Below, one piece after another: positions 38,596-48,417 of a stretch of DNA of 64,000 nt. Source of the DNA: an uncultured Bacteroidia bacterium (GTDB lineage: Bacteria; Bacteroidota; Bacteroidia; NS11-12g; UBA955); assembly GCA_943789135.1 (NCBI GenBank), contig CALSSY010000002.1, positions 1 through 64,000 on the forward strand. The letters are read 5' to 3'. The stretch's first letter is position 1. Each line of letters opens with the position of its first letter. Made by a program: the position numbers and the translations under genes. Below the pieces are notes generated by a model. The model had not been told where the DNA came from, ran no database searches, and saw only the letters and a list, made by a program, of their open reading frames with translations.

Positions 38596-39339
38596 ATGAA
38601 AAAACAAACGTCATTATTATACGGAATCCATCCGGTGAAAGAAGCTCTTGAATCGGGGCAAACTATCGATAAAGTATGGATAATTGAAGGCCATTTGCAA
38701 GGTCAATTATACGAGTTGATGGGAATATTCCGCAATAGAGGCATTATTTGGAAACAAGTTCCCGCGGTAAAGTTGAATTCTTTAGTTAAAGGCAACCATC
38801 AAGGTATCGTAATATCCTTATCCGTAGTCGATTTTGCTAAAATTGAGAACGTTGTTGATATGGCATACGAACAAGGTGAAGATCCATTTATCTTAGTTTT
38901 AGATGGAATTACAGACGTGCGAAATTTTGGAGCAATCGCGAGAACGGCGGCATGTGCAGGTATTCATGGAATTGTAGTGCCCGAAGTTGGTAGCGCTCCA
39001 ATTGGGCCTGATGCTCTGAAAACCTCGGCCGGTGCATTGATGCACATTCCTGTATGCCGGACAAAAAGCTTGCATCATACGCTGAAGTATTTAAAGAACT
39101 CGGGTCTTCGAGTAGTTGGAGCAACAGAAAAAACCGATAGCATGCTTTACGAACAAGACTTAAACGGACCTATGGCGATCGTTATGGGTAGTGAAGACAC
39201 CGGTATGGATAAGGAAACGGCAAAAATGTGTGATGATTTTGTTCGAATTCCAATTTCCAAGCGTGGAGTTGACTCTTTAAATGTTTCAGTTGCTACGGGT
39301 GTTGTTGTTTACGAAATAATTCGGCAGCGTACCAAATAA
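38596..39339 (+). CDS. rlmB: 23S rRNA 2'-O-ribose methyltransferase, TrmH/SPOUT family (RlmB-like)
   Basis: Methylates a ribose in 23S rRNA (G2251 in E. coli), using SAM and a knotted SPOUT fold. 247 residues: N-terminal substrate-binding domain (LLYGIHPVKEALESG), then DGITDVRNFGAIARTA, the knot motifs IVMGSEDTGM and ISKRGVDSLNVSVATGV. The start is fixed by the conserved YGIHPV spacing. The ATG lies immediately after a terminator T-run. Assignment among TrmH paralogues (RlmB versus TrmH) rests on sequence pattern only. Confidence 0.9.
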   Translation: MKKQTSLLYGIHPVKEALESGQTIDKVWIIEGHLQGQLYELMGIFRNRGIIWKQVPAVKLNSLVKGNHQGIVISLSVVDFAKIENVVDMAYEQGEDPFILVLDGITDVRNFGAIARTAACAGIHGIVVPEVGSAPIGPDALKTSAGALMHIPVCRTKSLHHTLKYLKNSGLRVVGATEKTDSMLYEQDLNGPMAIVMGSEDTGMDKETAKMCDDFVRIPISKRGVDSLNVSVATGVVVYEIIRQRTK

Positions 39340-39341
39340 AA

Positions 39342-39358
39342 TGTCCCATTACGGGACA
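39342..39358. promoter_or_regulatory. Inverted repeat upstream of degT operon
   Basis: TGTCCC-ATTAC-GGGACA, three bases after the rlmB stop and eight bases before the -7 box of degT. No T-run follows, so it is a weak terminator candidate; an operator is equally possible. Confidence 0.4.
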
Positions 39359-39365
39359 ATAAATA

Positions 39366-39373
39366 TAATTTTG
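39366..39373 (+). promoter_or_regulatory. -7 box of degT-ugd-uxs promoter
   Basis: TAATTTTG, then CTTT, then the ATG at 39378: a four-base gap predicting a leaderless mRNA. An inverted repeat lies just upstream. No clear -33 element. Confidence 0.6.
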
Positions 39374-39377
39374 CTTT

Positions 39378-40497
39378 ATGGACGGCATTGAAATGGTAAA
39401 CCTCAAGGCGCAGTACAATCGGTTAAAACCCGAAATAGATGCGGCTATACAAGGGGTTTGTCAGGAAGGTGCGTTTATAAGGGGTCTACAAGTATCCCAA
39501 TTCGAGACGAATCTTGCCCAAAAAATTGGAGTTAAACATGTAATTGGGGTTGCAAATGGGACGGATGCACTTCAAATAGCCTTGATGGCCTTGGATCTAG
39601 AGCCCGGAGATGAAATATTGATTCCTGCATTTGCATATGCCGCATTACCTGAAGCGGTTCAATTACTAGGCTTAAAACCGGTCTTTGTAGATGTAAGGGA
39701 AAACGATTTCTTATTGGATATTTCGGATGTAGAAAATAAGATAACCAATAGGACTCGTGTGATTGCCCCTGTGCATTTATTCGGATTAACGGCCGAAATG
39801 GATGCTTTGGTAGATATTGCTCGAAAAACACGGTTTATACATACTCGAAGATGCCGCCCAGAGCATGGGCTCTAAATATTGCAGTGAACGAATTTTTGGC
39901 AGCAGTGGAACCTTGGGTGATATTGGAACAACTTCATTCTTCCCAAGTAAGAACCTTGGTTGCTATGGCGACGGTGGAGCGGTTTTTACCAACAGTGACG
40001 CACTTGCAGCCAAAGTTAGGATGTTGGCTAATCATGGTCAAACTCAGAAATACCACCATGAAGTAATAGGTTTGAATTCTCGTTTAGATACAATTCAAGC
40101 CGCTATACTAAATATTAAATTACCGTTTTTAGATAATTATATTTCTCGGAGGGTTGAAATAGCAGGCCGGTATAATGATAGTTTGGGAATTGTAAAATCG
40201 CTAAAAATTCCCCAAATAAAATTTGAAAGGCGCACACATGCTTTTCATCAGTATACGGTTATTGTAGAGGATGGAACTAGAGATCAATTGAGAGAATTCC
40301 TTAAAGAAAATGGTATTCCTTCAATGATTTATTATCCCTTACCTTTGCACAAACAGAAGGCTTACGCTACAAAAGATGAACTGAAGATATCAGAGCAGTT
40401 GTGTCAGAAGGTAATTAGTTTGCCCATCTGTCCAGAATTATCAAACGAACAACAAACATATATAATTAACAAAATACAATCTTTTTATAAATCATGA
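39378..40497 (+). CDS. DegT/DnrJ/EryC1/StrS-family PLP sugar aminotransferase, one frameshift
   Basis: PLP enzyme that aminates a keto-sugar nucleotide. Corrected length is 372 residues. Seen: VANGTDALQIALMAL, AFAYAALPEAVQLLG, then LEDAAQSMGSKY, and the PLP-lysine motif FFPSKNLGCYGDGG. The frame breaks at 39824-39828, where a run of five A needs only four to restore IARKHGLYILEDAAQ. This looks like a homopolymer error. It overlaps ugd by four bases (ATGA), so it belongs to the UDP-sugar operon and may use a 4-keto sugar made from UDP-glucuronate or another nucleotide sugar. The exact substrate is unknown. Confidence 0.9.
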
Positions 40498-41801
40498 AAA
40501 TTGCAGTAGTTGGTACAGGTTATGTTGGATTAGTAAGTGGAACATGTTTTGCTGAAACTGGAAACGACGTAATTTGTGTGGACATTGACCAGTCAAAAGT
40601 AGATCGTTTATCTAATGGTCAAATTACCATCTTTGAGCCTGGCTTAGAGGTTTTATTCAAGAGAAACCTTAAAGAAGGTAGGCTTTCGTTTACGACATCT
40701 TTGGAAGAGGCGATTAAAGAGAGTACGGTAATTTTCTTGGCCCTGCCAACACCTCCAGGTGAAGATGGTTCTGCGGATTTGAGATACGTTCTCGGAGTTG
40801 CGGATCATTTGGGTAAAATAATGACCGATTATAAGGTAATTGTAGACAAAAGTACAGTTCCTGTCGGTACTGCTGACCGCGTAAAAGAAGCAGTTGCTGC
40901 GAACTACAAAGGGGATTTTGATGTCGTGTCAAATCCAGAGTTCTTGAGAGAAGGTGTAGCAGTTGATGACTTTATGAAGCCTGACCGCGTTGTAATTGGA
41001 GCCGAAAGCCAGCGTGCATTTGATATTATGGACGAATTATATGCGCCGTACGTAAGACAAGGCAATCCCGTGATGCACATGGACACCCGCAGTGCAGAAT
41101 TGACAAAATATGCAGCGAATAGTTTCTTAGCAACAAAAATTTCATTTATGAATGAAATTGCACGTTTATGTGAATTACTTGGTGCTGATGTTGATATGGT
41201 TCGTAAGGGCGTAGGTAGTGACGATCGTATTGGAAAGCGCTTCTTATTTCCAGGAATTGGTTACGGTGGAAGTTGTTTCCCTAAAGATGTTAAAGCATTG
41301 GTTCACAGTGCAGCATCTGTAGATTACGATTTTAAAATTTTGAAGGCGGTTGAAGATGTAAATGCCGATCAGAAAAAAGCACTTGTGCCAAAAATAATGC
41401 AGCATTATGGCAGTATTGAGGGAAAGACAGTGGCATTATGGGGACTTGCATTTAAGCCTAATACCGATGATATAAGAGAAGCGCCGGCGTTGGAAATGAT
41501 TGAATTATTAACGCAAGCAGGGGCAAAAGTTCAAGCGTATGACCCAGAAGCAATGGCGAATGTAAAGGCTATTATGGCGGATAAAGCTACGTTTTGTGAA
41601 TCCTCATATGAAACTTTAGAAGGTGCGGATTTTTTGGTGATTGCAACAGAATGGCCAGAATTCAGAACTCCAGACTTTAACAAAATCCAAGGTTTACTTA
41701 AAGATAAAGTGATTTTTGACGGACGAAATTTATTTGAATTGGAGACCCTAAAGAAGCACGGATTCACATACTATAGCATAGGAAGAAGCGACGTAAAATG
41801 A
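40494..41801 (+). CDS. ugd: UDP-glucose 6-dehydrogenase
   Basis: Oxidises UDP-glucose twice with NAD to UDP-glucuronate. 435 residues: Rossmann motif [19 protein letters not shown] at the N-terminus, [25 protein letters not shown], the catalytic Cys in GGSCFPKD, and the C-terminal NAD/UDP domain ([17 protein letters not shown]). It overlaps degT and uxs by four bases at each end (ATGA), indicating translational coupling. Its product is the substrate of the next gene. Confidence 0.97.
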   Translation: MKIAVVGTGYVGLVSGTCFAETGNDVICVDIDQSKVDRLSNGQITIFEPGLEVLFKRNLKEGRLSFTTSLEEAIKESTVIFLALPTPPGEDGSADLRYVLGVADHLGKIMTDYKVIVDKSTVPVGTADRVKEAVAANYKGDFDVVSNPEFLREGVAVDDFMKPDRVVIGAESQRAFDIMDELYAPYVRQGNPVMHMDTRSAELTKYAANSFLATKISFMNEIARLCELLGADVDMVRKGVGSDDRIGKRFLFPGIGYGGSCFPKDVKALVHSAASVDYDFKILKAVEDVNADQKKALVPKIMQHYGSIEGKTVALWGLAFKPNTDDIREAPALEMIELLTQAGAKVQAYDPEAMANVKAIMADKATFCESSYETLEGADFLVIATEWPEFRTPDFNKIQGLLKDKVIFDGRNLFELETLKKHGFTYYSIGRSDVK

Positions 41802-42781
41802 AAAAAGAAAGAGTATTAATAACCGGTGCAGCGGGATTTCTAGGATCCCATTTGTGCGATAGGTTTATAAAAGAAGGTTATCATGTTATTGGAATGGATA
41901 ATCTCATCACAGGTGACCTTCGAAACATTGAGCATTTGTTTCATTTACCTGAATTCGAATTTGCACATCACGACGTATCGAAATTTGTGCATGTTCCAGG
42001 TGATTTGAAATACATACTTCATTTTGCCTCTCCTGCTAGTCCTATTGATTATTTAAAAATTCCAATTCAAACCTTAAAAGTAGGTTCTTTAGGAACCCAC
42101 AATCTTCTTGGATTGGCAATGGCAAAAAAAGCTCGAATTTTAGTCGCGAGTACCAGTGAAGTTTATGGAGATCCAACGGTTCATCCACAGACAGAAGATT
42201 ACTGGGGAAATGTAAATCCAGTAGGACCTCGTGGGGTTTACGATGAAGCGAAGCGCTTTCAAGAAGCCATCACAATGGGTTATCACACCTACCACGGATT
42301 GGAAACAAGAATTGTTCGAATCTTCAATACCTATGGACCCCGTATGCGATTGAATGACGGTCGTGTACTTCCTGCTTTTATGGGACAAGCCTTACGTGGA
42401 GAAGACTTAACCGTTTTTGGTGATGGTAGTCAAACACGTAGTTTCTGTTATGTAGATGATTTGGTAGAGGGGATTTATAGACTTTTATTAAGCGATTGTC
42501 CCGATCCGGTAAATATTGGAAATCCTATGGAAATTACCATCAAGCAGTTTGCGGATGAAATTATTAAGCTGACGGGTACCGATCAAAAGGTAATTTACAA
42601 AGATTTACCCACTGATGATCCAAAGCAACGTCAACCCAATATTGAGAAAGCAAAGTCAGTATTAGGTTGGGAACCAAAATACACACGTGAAGAAGGTCTA
42701 AAGATTACTTGGGAATACTTCAAGAGTTTACCCAAAGAGCGCTTATACGAAGAAGCGCATCATAGAGATTTCAAGGCCTAA
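41798..42781 (+). CDS. uxs: UDP-glucuronate decarboxylase (UDP-xylose synthase)
   Basis: Extended SDR enzyme converting UDP-glucuronate to UDP-xylose. 327 residues: [14 protein letters not shown] (NAD), [25 protein letters not shown], the catalytic YDEAKR, and [17 protein letters not shown], the pattern of Uxs proteins. Together with ugd it makes a two-step route from UDP-glucose to UDP-xylose for cell-surface glycans; no glycosyltransferase gene is in this operon. Its stop lies three bases from the convergent rlmN stop. A related UDP-sugar epimerase function is less likely. Confidence 0.93.
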   Translation: MKKERVLITGAAGFLGSHLCDRFIKEGYHVIGMDNLITGDLRNIEHLFHLPEFEFAHHDVSKFVHVPGDLKYILHFASPASPIDYLKIPIQTLKVGSLGTHNLLGLAMAKKARILVASTSEVYGDPTVHPQTEDYWGNVNPVGPRGVYDEAKRFQEAITMGYHTYHGLETRIVRIFNTYGPRMRLNDGRVLPAFMGQALRGEDLTVFGDGSQTRSFCYVDDLVEGIYRLLLSDCPDPVNIGNPMEITIKQFADEIIKLTGTDQKVIYKDLPTDDPKQRQPNIEKAKSVLGWEPKYTREEGLKITWEYFKSLPKERLYEEAHHRDFKA

Positions 42782-42784
42782 ATT

Positions 42785-43807
42785 CTAATTTGATTTTAAA
42801 GCCAATTGTCCACAAGCCGCGTCAATATCCTTGCCGCGGCTTCTTCGTATATTAACGATCAGCTTTTGCTTGGATAAGGCTTCTGAAAACGCTTCCAATC
42901 GACCAGTTGGTTGATAAGTGGCAGTAGATATAGGATTGTATTCAATTAAATTGATTTTACACGGGAATCGTCGTGCAAAAATCCCTAGGGCTTTTTCCGC
43001 CTCGATTGTATCATTGACCCCTGCAATTACAGTGTATTCTAATGTAGGACGGATATTCGTTTTTTCATACCAATAGGATAATGCAGCTGCCAAATCCTCC
43101 AATGGGTTGGATTCATTAATTGGCATGATTTCCGAACGCTTTGAATTGGTAGCAGCATGTAGACTTAAAGCCAAATTGGTTTTCACACCATCATCTGCCA
43201 ATTTGTATATCATTTTGGTGATTCCTGCCGTGGAAAGGGTAATCCTACTTGGACTCATAGCCATGCCATCAACGGAGGTTATGCGGTCTACACTTTTGAG
43301 TACCTCATTGTAGTTTAAAAGAGGTTCGCCCATGCCCATATATACGATATTGTCTAATTTTTTATCGTAATGTTTTTGTGATAACTCATTAATAAGTACA
43401 ACTTGATCTACCATTTCATAGGCTTTCAAGTTACGCACGCGTTTCATTGATCCTGTGGCACAAAATGTGCAATCCAAACTGCAACCTACTTGGCTACTGA
43501 TACAGGCCGTTGTTCTGGATTTGGTCGGTATTAAAACACCTTCTACTTTGTTATTATCCGATAATTGAAATACCACTTTAATGGTTCCATCTGAGGAATA
43601 TTGCGCTGTAGAAATTTGGGTTTGAGCAAACTCAAACATAGAATTTAACTTTTCCCGTAGAGCCACAGAAAGATTGCTCATTTCATCAAAGGAACGGGCG
43701 TGTTTTTGCCAAATCCATTGCCAAATTTGTTTGGCACGGAAGGCAGGTTCTCCAGCTTCGGTGATTTTTTGGGTTATTTCAACTAAACTAAGTTCACGGA
43801 TATCCAT
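42785..43807 (-). CDS. rlmN: 23S rRNA (A2503-C2)/tRNA (A37-C2) methyltransferase RlmN
   Basis: Radical SAM enzyme, 340 residues. The 4Fe-4S motif is C109-x3-C113-x2-C116 (GCSLDCTFCATG), preceded by C102 region TACISSQVG. The C-terminal catalytic Cys is in DIDAACGQL. GEPLLNY and NLALSLHAA are family boxes. The product adjusts decoding accuracy. The start is the ATG at 43807. It follows der by 69 bases on the same strand. Confidence 0.97.
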   Translation of the reverse strand: MDIRELSLVEITQKITEAGEPAFRAKQIWQWIWQKHARSFDEMSNLSVALREKLNSMFEFAQTQISTAQYSSDGTIKVVFQLSDNNKVEGVLIPTKSRTTACISSQVGCSLDCTFCATGSMKRVRNLKAYEMVDQVVLINELSQKHYDKKLDNIVYMGMGEPLLNYNEVLKSVDRITSVDGMAMSPSRITLSTAGITKMIYKLADDGVKTNLALSLHAATNSKRSEIMPINESNPLEDLAAALSYWYEKTNIRPTLEYTVIAGVNDTIEAEKALGIFARRFPCKINLIEYNPISTATYQPTGRLEAFSEALSKQKLIVNIRRSRGKDIDAACGQLALKSN

Positions 43808-43876
43808 TCAAGGGAGTAATTAGGTTGGATTTATGCAATTATTTGAGAGGAAAAAATCCCAGCAACAAAGATGGTT

Positions 43877-45187
43877 TTATTTTTTTCTGAAGTAAATACT
43901 AATAGGAACCCCATTAAAATCAAATTCATCACGGATTTTATTTTCAAGGAAACGGGTGTAACTTTCTGCAACATATTGCGGTAGATTACAATAAAATGCA
44001 AATGCTACACGCTTACTAGGAAGTTGATTTACGAATTTGATTTTAACGAATTTACCCTTTTTACTTGGTGGCGGCGTAGCTTCCATTATAGGGAGTAAAT
44101 AATCATTCAATTTGCGGGTAGATACACGCGAACTAAGAGATTCATGTACTTTGCTTATGGTTTCAACCGCCTGGAAAATACGTTGTTTGTTTAAAGCCGA
44201 TATATAAAGAACGGGTACATCGGTAAAAGGAGCAATCCTTCCCTCAATATGACCAGAGAATTCTTTAGCCGTATTGGTTTCCTTTTCGATCAAATCCCAT
44301 TTGTTTACCAAAATAACAACGCCCTTTCCGAGTCTGTGGGCTAGCCAAAATAGGTTGATATCTTGCGATTCCATCCCCTGCGTGGCGTCAAGAACCAATA
44401 CAACCACATCGGCATTTTCAAGTGCTCTTAACGAGCGCATAACCGAATAGAATTCTATATTTTCATGAACCTTGCTTTTCTTACGAACACCCGCAGTATC
44501 GATGAGAACCATTTCTTTACCAAATGCATTATAATGGGTATCTATACTATCTCGAGTGGTTCCAGCAATTTCAGTAACAATATTTCGGTCTTTTCCGAGT
44601 AAGGCATTGATCAAGCTGGATTTTCCTACGTTAGGACGTCCAACTATTGCCACTCGAGGAAGTTCGGGTCTTTCAATTACCGGCTCGGGAATTTCTTTTA
44701 AATAATCGGTTATTTTATCGAGCAATTCTCCTGTACCTGATCCACTGGCTGCAGAAACTTCAAATAGTTCTTCATAGCCAAGTGCATAAAATGAAGGTGC
44801 TTGGAGTCTTAAATTTTCATTATCAACCTTGTTCACACAAAGAACAACCTGTTTTTTTGAACGGTGCAGTAAGGTAGCAAATTCTTCATCTAAAGGATGA
44901 ATATCGGCAATAACATCTACCATGAAAATAAGTACGGAAGCTTCTTCAATGGCAATATGAACTTGTTCACGAATTGCGGTTTCGAATTGATCGTCTGAAT
45001 TTGGAACAAAACCTCCGGTATCAATAACCGTAAACTCAATACCGTTCCAATCACTTCTGCCGTAATGGCGGTCGCGGGTTACGCCGCTGAAATCATCAAC
45101 GATGGCTTTTCGTTCACCCGTAAGGCGGTTGAACAGGGTACTTTTTCCTACGTTGGGTCTCCCGACGATTGCTACAATGCGACTCAT
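43877..45187 (-). CDS. der: Ribosome-assembly GTPase Der (EngA)
   Basis: Tandem-GTPase protein needed for 50S assembly. 436 residues: first G domain with GRPNVGKSTLFNRL, DTGGF and NKVD; second with GRPNVGKSSLINALLG, DTAGVRKKSK and NKWD; then a KH-like C-terminal domain (KIKFVNQLPSKRVAFAF). The start is MSRIVAIVG at 45187, the family N-terminus, with a TATCTTTG box four bases upstream; a longer in-frame extension would run through that box and is rejected. Confidence 0.97.
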   Translation of the reverse strand: MSRIVAIVGRPNVGKSTLFNRLTGERKAIVDDFSGVTRDRHYGRSDWNGIEFTVIDTGGFVPNSDDQFETAIREQVHIAIEEASVLIFMVDVIADIHPLDEEFATLLHRSKKQVVLCVNKVDNENLRLQAPSFYALGYEELFEVSAASGSGTGELLDKITDYLKEIPEPVIERPELPRVAIVGRPNVGKSSLINALLGKDRNIVTEIAGTTRDSIDTHYNAFGKEMVLIDTAGVRKKSKVHENIEFYSVMRSLRALENADVVVLVLDATQGMESQDINLFWLAHRLGKGVVILVNKWDLIEKETNTAKEFSGHIEGRIAPFTDVPVLYISALNKQRIFQAVETISKVHESLSSRVSTRKLNDYLLPIMEATPPPSKKGKFVKIKFVNQLPSKRVAFAFYCNLPQYVAESYTRFLENKIRDEFDFNGVPISIYFRKK

Positions 45188-45191
45188 CCTG

Positions 45192-45199
45192 CAAAGATA
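45192..45199 (-). promoter_or_regulatory. -7 box of der promoter
   Basis: TATCTTTG on the minus strand, four bases before the der ATG; predicts a leaderless der(-rlmN) mRNA. Confidence 0.6.
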
Positions 45200-45289
45200 A
45201 CTACAAAGTAGGTAATTCGGGGATAATGCATGGAATGAGTCAAAAGGAAACAAATAAGCCTGAAATCTGTAAATTCAGTTTTTCAATGT

Positions 45290-45297
45290 ATTTTTGG
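45290..45297 (+). promoter_or_regulatory. -7 box of FAD oxidoreductase/folA promoter
   Basis: TATTTTTG, five bases before the TTG proposed as start of the FAD oxidoreductase gene. Divergent from the der promoter about 90 bases away. Confidence 0.45.
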
Positions 45298-45302
45298 ACT
45301 TC

Positions 45303-46894
45303 TTGGAGGTCTTAGCTAAACAAAAGGTTATTATAATTGGAGCAGGACCAGCTGGTTTAACGGCAGGTCTTCACTTATTACAAAACACTCAATGATAATT
45401 TTGAAGTACTGATTTTGGAATCTGGATCTTCTGTTGGTGGTCTCTCACGTACCCATAATTACAAGGGAAACCGAATGGATATTGGTGGTCACCGGTTCTT
45501 CTCAAAATCGGATCGCGTGATGAAATGGTGGCAGGATATTATGCCTATTGATCACGATTTGCATAATTTAAACTCTGTAGAGATTTCTTATCAAGGGAAA
45601 AAGAAAGAAGTTCACATTGGCTCGAAAAGCGATAAAGAATTTAATGAAGCAAAGCGTTTAGGCAGGGTTATGCTAATTCGAAATAGGCTGTCAAGAATTT
45701 ATTACTTAAGACGGTTTTTTAGCTACCCGATTAATCTCAGTTTGGAAACTCTGAGATTACTCGGTCCAATGCGTTTGTTCAAAATAGGTATTTCCTATAT
45801 GTCCTCTCGACTGTTTCCAATTCGCAAGGAAAGTTTCACTGCAAGATTTCCTCATTAATCGATTTGGTAAAGAATTATACCAAACGTTTTTTAAAGACTA
45901 TACCGAGAAGGTTTGGGGTGTTTCATGTGAAAAAATCAGTGCCGAATGGGGTGCACAAAGAATCAAAGGACTTAGTATTACAAAAGCCATATTGCATGCG
46001 CTCAATTCCAAGAAAAAGAAAAATGGAATATCTCAAAAGAATACGGAAACAAGTTTGATTGAAAGATTCATGTATCCGCGTTTGGGTCCAGGTCAGATGT
46101 GGGAACTTGTAACTGAAAAAATAATCGCACTTGGTGGTCAAATACAATTGGGGGTCCAAGTACTCGGACTGGATATGGATGAGACTGATGAATCGCGTGT
46201 TCATACTGTAAGAATGACAAACAATAAAGGCCAAGAGGAATTTATCTCGGCCGATTATGTAATTAGTTCAATGCCCATTAAGGATTTAATTTTAGGAATT
46301 AATCCCAAACCAGATATAAAAACTAGAGAAATTGCAAATGGACTCATTTATCGGGACTTCATAACCGTAGGATTATTAATCAAGAAATTTAAAGGAGAAG
46401 CACAGTTAAAAGACAACTGGATTTATATCCAAGAGCGCGACGTTAAAATTGGAAGATTGCAAATTTTTAATAACTGGAGTCCTGATTTAGTAGAGAATAA
46501 AGAGAATATTTGGTTGGGTTTGGAATATTTCTGTCAAGAGAATGACGAATTATGGAATTTAACCGAGAAAGAATTCTTCGATTTTGCGGTAAGCGAGATG
46601 GTTAAATTGGATCTAATAGAATTGGCTGATGTCATAGACGGCACGGTATTAAAAGTTCCAAAAACCTACCCTGCATATTTTGGATCGTACGATCAATTTG
46701 ATTCAATAATTACTTATTTGAATGAAATTAAGAACTTGTTTCCCATTGGAAGAAACGGCATGCATCGTTATAATAATCAAGACCATAGTATGTTGACGGG
46801 TATGATGGCAGCTGAAAATATCATCGCAGGAATAACCGATAAAACAGAAATGTGGAAGATCAATACGGAAATGGAGTATCACGAGGAAAAATAA
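45303..46894 (+). CDS. FAD-dependent NAD(P)-binding oxidoreductase (UGM/amine-oxidase-like), two frameshifts
   Basis: FAD-binding Rossmann N-terminus [19 protein letters not shown], followed by [11 protein letters not shown] and the family box [19 protein letters not shown]. Then come [21 protein letters not shown] and a C-terminal [19 protein letters not shown] segment where FAD contacts lie. Two extra bases, near 45390 and 45833, break the frame; after correction the protein is about 529 residues. The start is probably TTG at 45303 (MEVLAKQKV). This family resembles UDP-galactopyranose mutase/protoporphyrinogen-oxidase-like proteins and often sits in glycan loci, but its substrate is unknown. 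folA follows after one base. Confidence 0.8.
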
Positions 46895-46895
46895 A

Positions 46896-47388
46896 ATGAT
46901 AGTTTCAATGATTGTGGCAACAGGCCAAAAAAATGAAATAGGTAGAAACAACCAATTGATGTGGCATCTGCCAGATGATTTTAAATGGTTCATTCAGACA
47001 TACCAAGCACAAGACCGTTGTTATGGGTCGTAATACCATGAATAGCCTGGGTAAACCACTTAAAAACAGGCGGAATATAGTTTTGAGTTCGTCTAATGAG
47101 GGTATAATTGACGGTTTCGAACATTTTGTTTCTTTATCTCATGTTTTGGAGATTTTAAGAGATGAGGAAGAAGTTATGATAATTGGTGGTGCTCAATTGT
47201 ATAATTCGGCGTTACCACTCTCCAATAGAATTTACTTGACTAGGGTTGATGCATTATTTGATGATGCCGATACCTATTTCCCAAATTTAAATGTTGACGA
47301 TTGGGAAGTAAGTTATCGAGAACTCCATGGTATAGACGAAACCCATTTGTACTCGTTTGAATTCCAAATTTTAGAAAGACGTAATTGA
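46896..47388 (+). CDS. folA: Dihydrofolate reductase, one frameshift
   Basis: NADPH-dependent reduction of dihydrofolate to tetrahydrofolate. Reads MIVSMIVATGQKNEIGRNNQLMW, HLPDDFKWF, then after removal of one base near 46990 RHTKHKTVVMGRNTMNSLGKPLK, NIVLSS, and VMIIGGAQLYNSALP. Corrected length is 163 residues, normal for the family. Catalytic Asp is in HLPDD. It begins one base after the FAD oxidoreductase stop and is followed by a terminator. Thymidylate synthase, its usual partner, is not in this window. Confidence 0.93.
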
Positions 47389-47407
47389 AGTCTTTAAGTC
47401 AATAACG

Positions 47408-47440
47408 AAAGCCAACTTCTGGAGAGTTGGCTTTTTATTT
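47408..47440 (+). terminator. Rho-independent terminator after folA
   Basis: Ten-bp stem AAAGCCAACT / AGTTGGCTTT, seven-base loop and T-rich tail, 19 bases after the folA stop. It separates the FAD oxidoreductase/folA unit from nadK. Confidence 0.88.
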
Positions 47441-47485
47441 GATTAATATAAAAAGAATCAATAGGATGAAGCGCTATTAAATTAA

Positions 47486-47493
47486 TACCTTTG
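47486..47493 (+). promoter_or_regulatory. -7 box of nadK promoter
   Basis: TACCTTTG, leaving a leader of about 30 bases before the nadK ATG at 47529. It follows the folA terminator. Confidence 0.5.
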
Positions 47494-47528
47494 AAGTTCA
47501 ATATTTATCCTAATATTGGACTGAAAAC

Positions 47529-48410
47529 ATGAAAGTTGGCATTTTTGCAAAATCTGTATTAGATCCCAAACATCGAGATGCGCTTGTTAATTTACTTTCC
47601 GTATTGATAAAGCGCGGTCATGAAATTTGGTGTCCACCAAGTTTAGAGGATTTTGTGCGTATGAATTTCAGCAATATCGCTCCACAGGTTTTTGATAGTT
47701 TCAATTTAAAGTATAGTCCTATAGATGTTCTTTGTAGCGTTGGTGGAGATGGTACTATTTTGAGTACCTTGCCTTTAATCAATGATAGCAATATCCCAGT
47801 TTTTCCGATAAATACGGGTCGTTTGGGTTTTCTGGCGGGAATACCTTCGGATCAACTAGAAAATGCCGTTTCTGAGCTCGAGAAAGGACATTATTCGGTT
47901 GAAGCGCGTTCTTTACTTCATCTGGAATCAAGTGAGAAAATTTTTGATTTTGAATATGCATTGAATGATTTTGTTATCCATAAAAAGGAAACATCGAGCA
48001 TGATTGTGGTCCATGCGTATTTAAATGGAGAATTTCTAAATAGTTATTGGAGTGATGGATTGATTATTTCTACTCCAACCGGATCAACAGGTTATTCTTT
48101 GAGTTGTGGAGGTCCAATAATCTTCCCTAAGTCAGATACCTTTGTTATTACCCCAATCGCGCCGCACAATTTAAATGTACGTCCCGTAGTTATTTCTGAT
48201 AATACGGTGATTTCGTTTGAAATCGAGGGTAGGGCGAGTAGTTATCTTGCGAGTATGGATTCGAGAAGTGAGAGCATTACAAATGAAGTTTCAATGGCTG
48301 TAAAAAAAGCCGACTTTCATCTGAATTTAATTCGTTTGAATGAAATAAACTTTATGGATACCCTAAGAAGTAAATTGAATTGGGGTTTTGATAAACGTAC
48401 TGAACATTAA
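47529..48410 (+). CDS. nadK: NAD kinase
   Basis: Phosphorylates NAD to NADP. 293 residues with the ATP motif GGDGT (residues 72-76), INTGRLGFLAG, the NAD-contact ALNDFVIHK and the STPTGSTGYSLSCGGPI run, and the C-terminal APHNLNVRPVVI. All hallmarks are intact. It heads a unit with the secreted nuclease-like and phosphoesterase genes. Confidence 0.97.
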   Translation: MKVGIFAKSVLDPKHRDALVNLLSVLIKRGHEIWCPPSLEDFVRMNFSNIAPQVFDSFNLKYSPIDVLCSVGGDGTILSTLPLINDSNIPVFPINTGRLGFLAGIPSDQLENAVSELEKGHYSVEARSLLHLESSEKIFDFEYALNDFVIHKKETSSMIVVHAYLNGEFLNSYWSDGLIISTPTGSTGYSLSCGGPIIFPKSDTFVITPIAPHNLNVRPVVISDNTVISFEIEGRASSYLASMDSRSESITNEVSMAVKKADFHLNLIRLNEINFMDTLRSKLNWGFDKRTEH

Positions 48411-48417
48411 TAAATTT

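Noticed and set aside
39378..40497. Programmed frameshift in degT
   Set aside because: A run of five A fits a homopolymer miscount; no downstream structure or conservation argues for a recoding signal.
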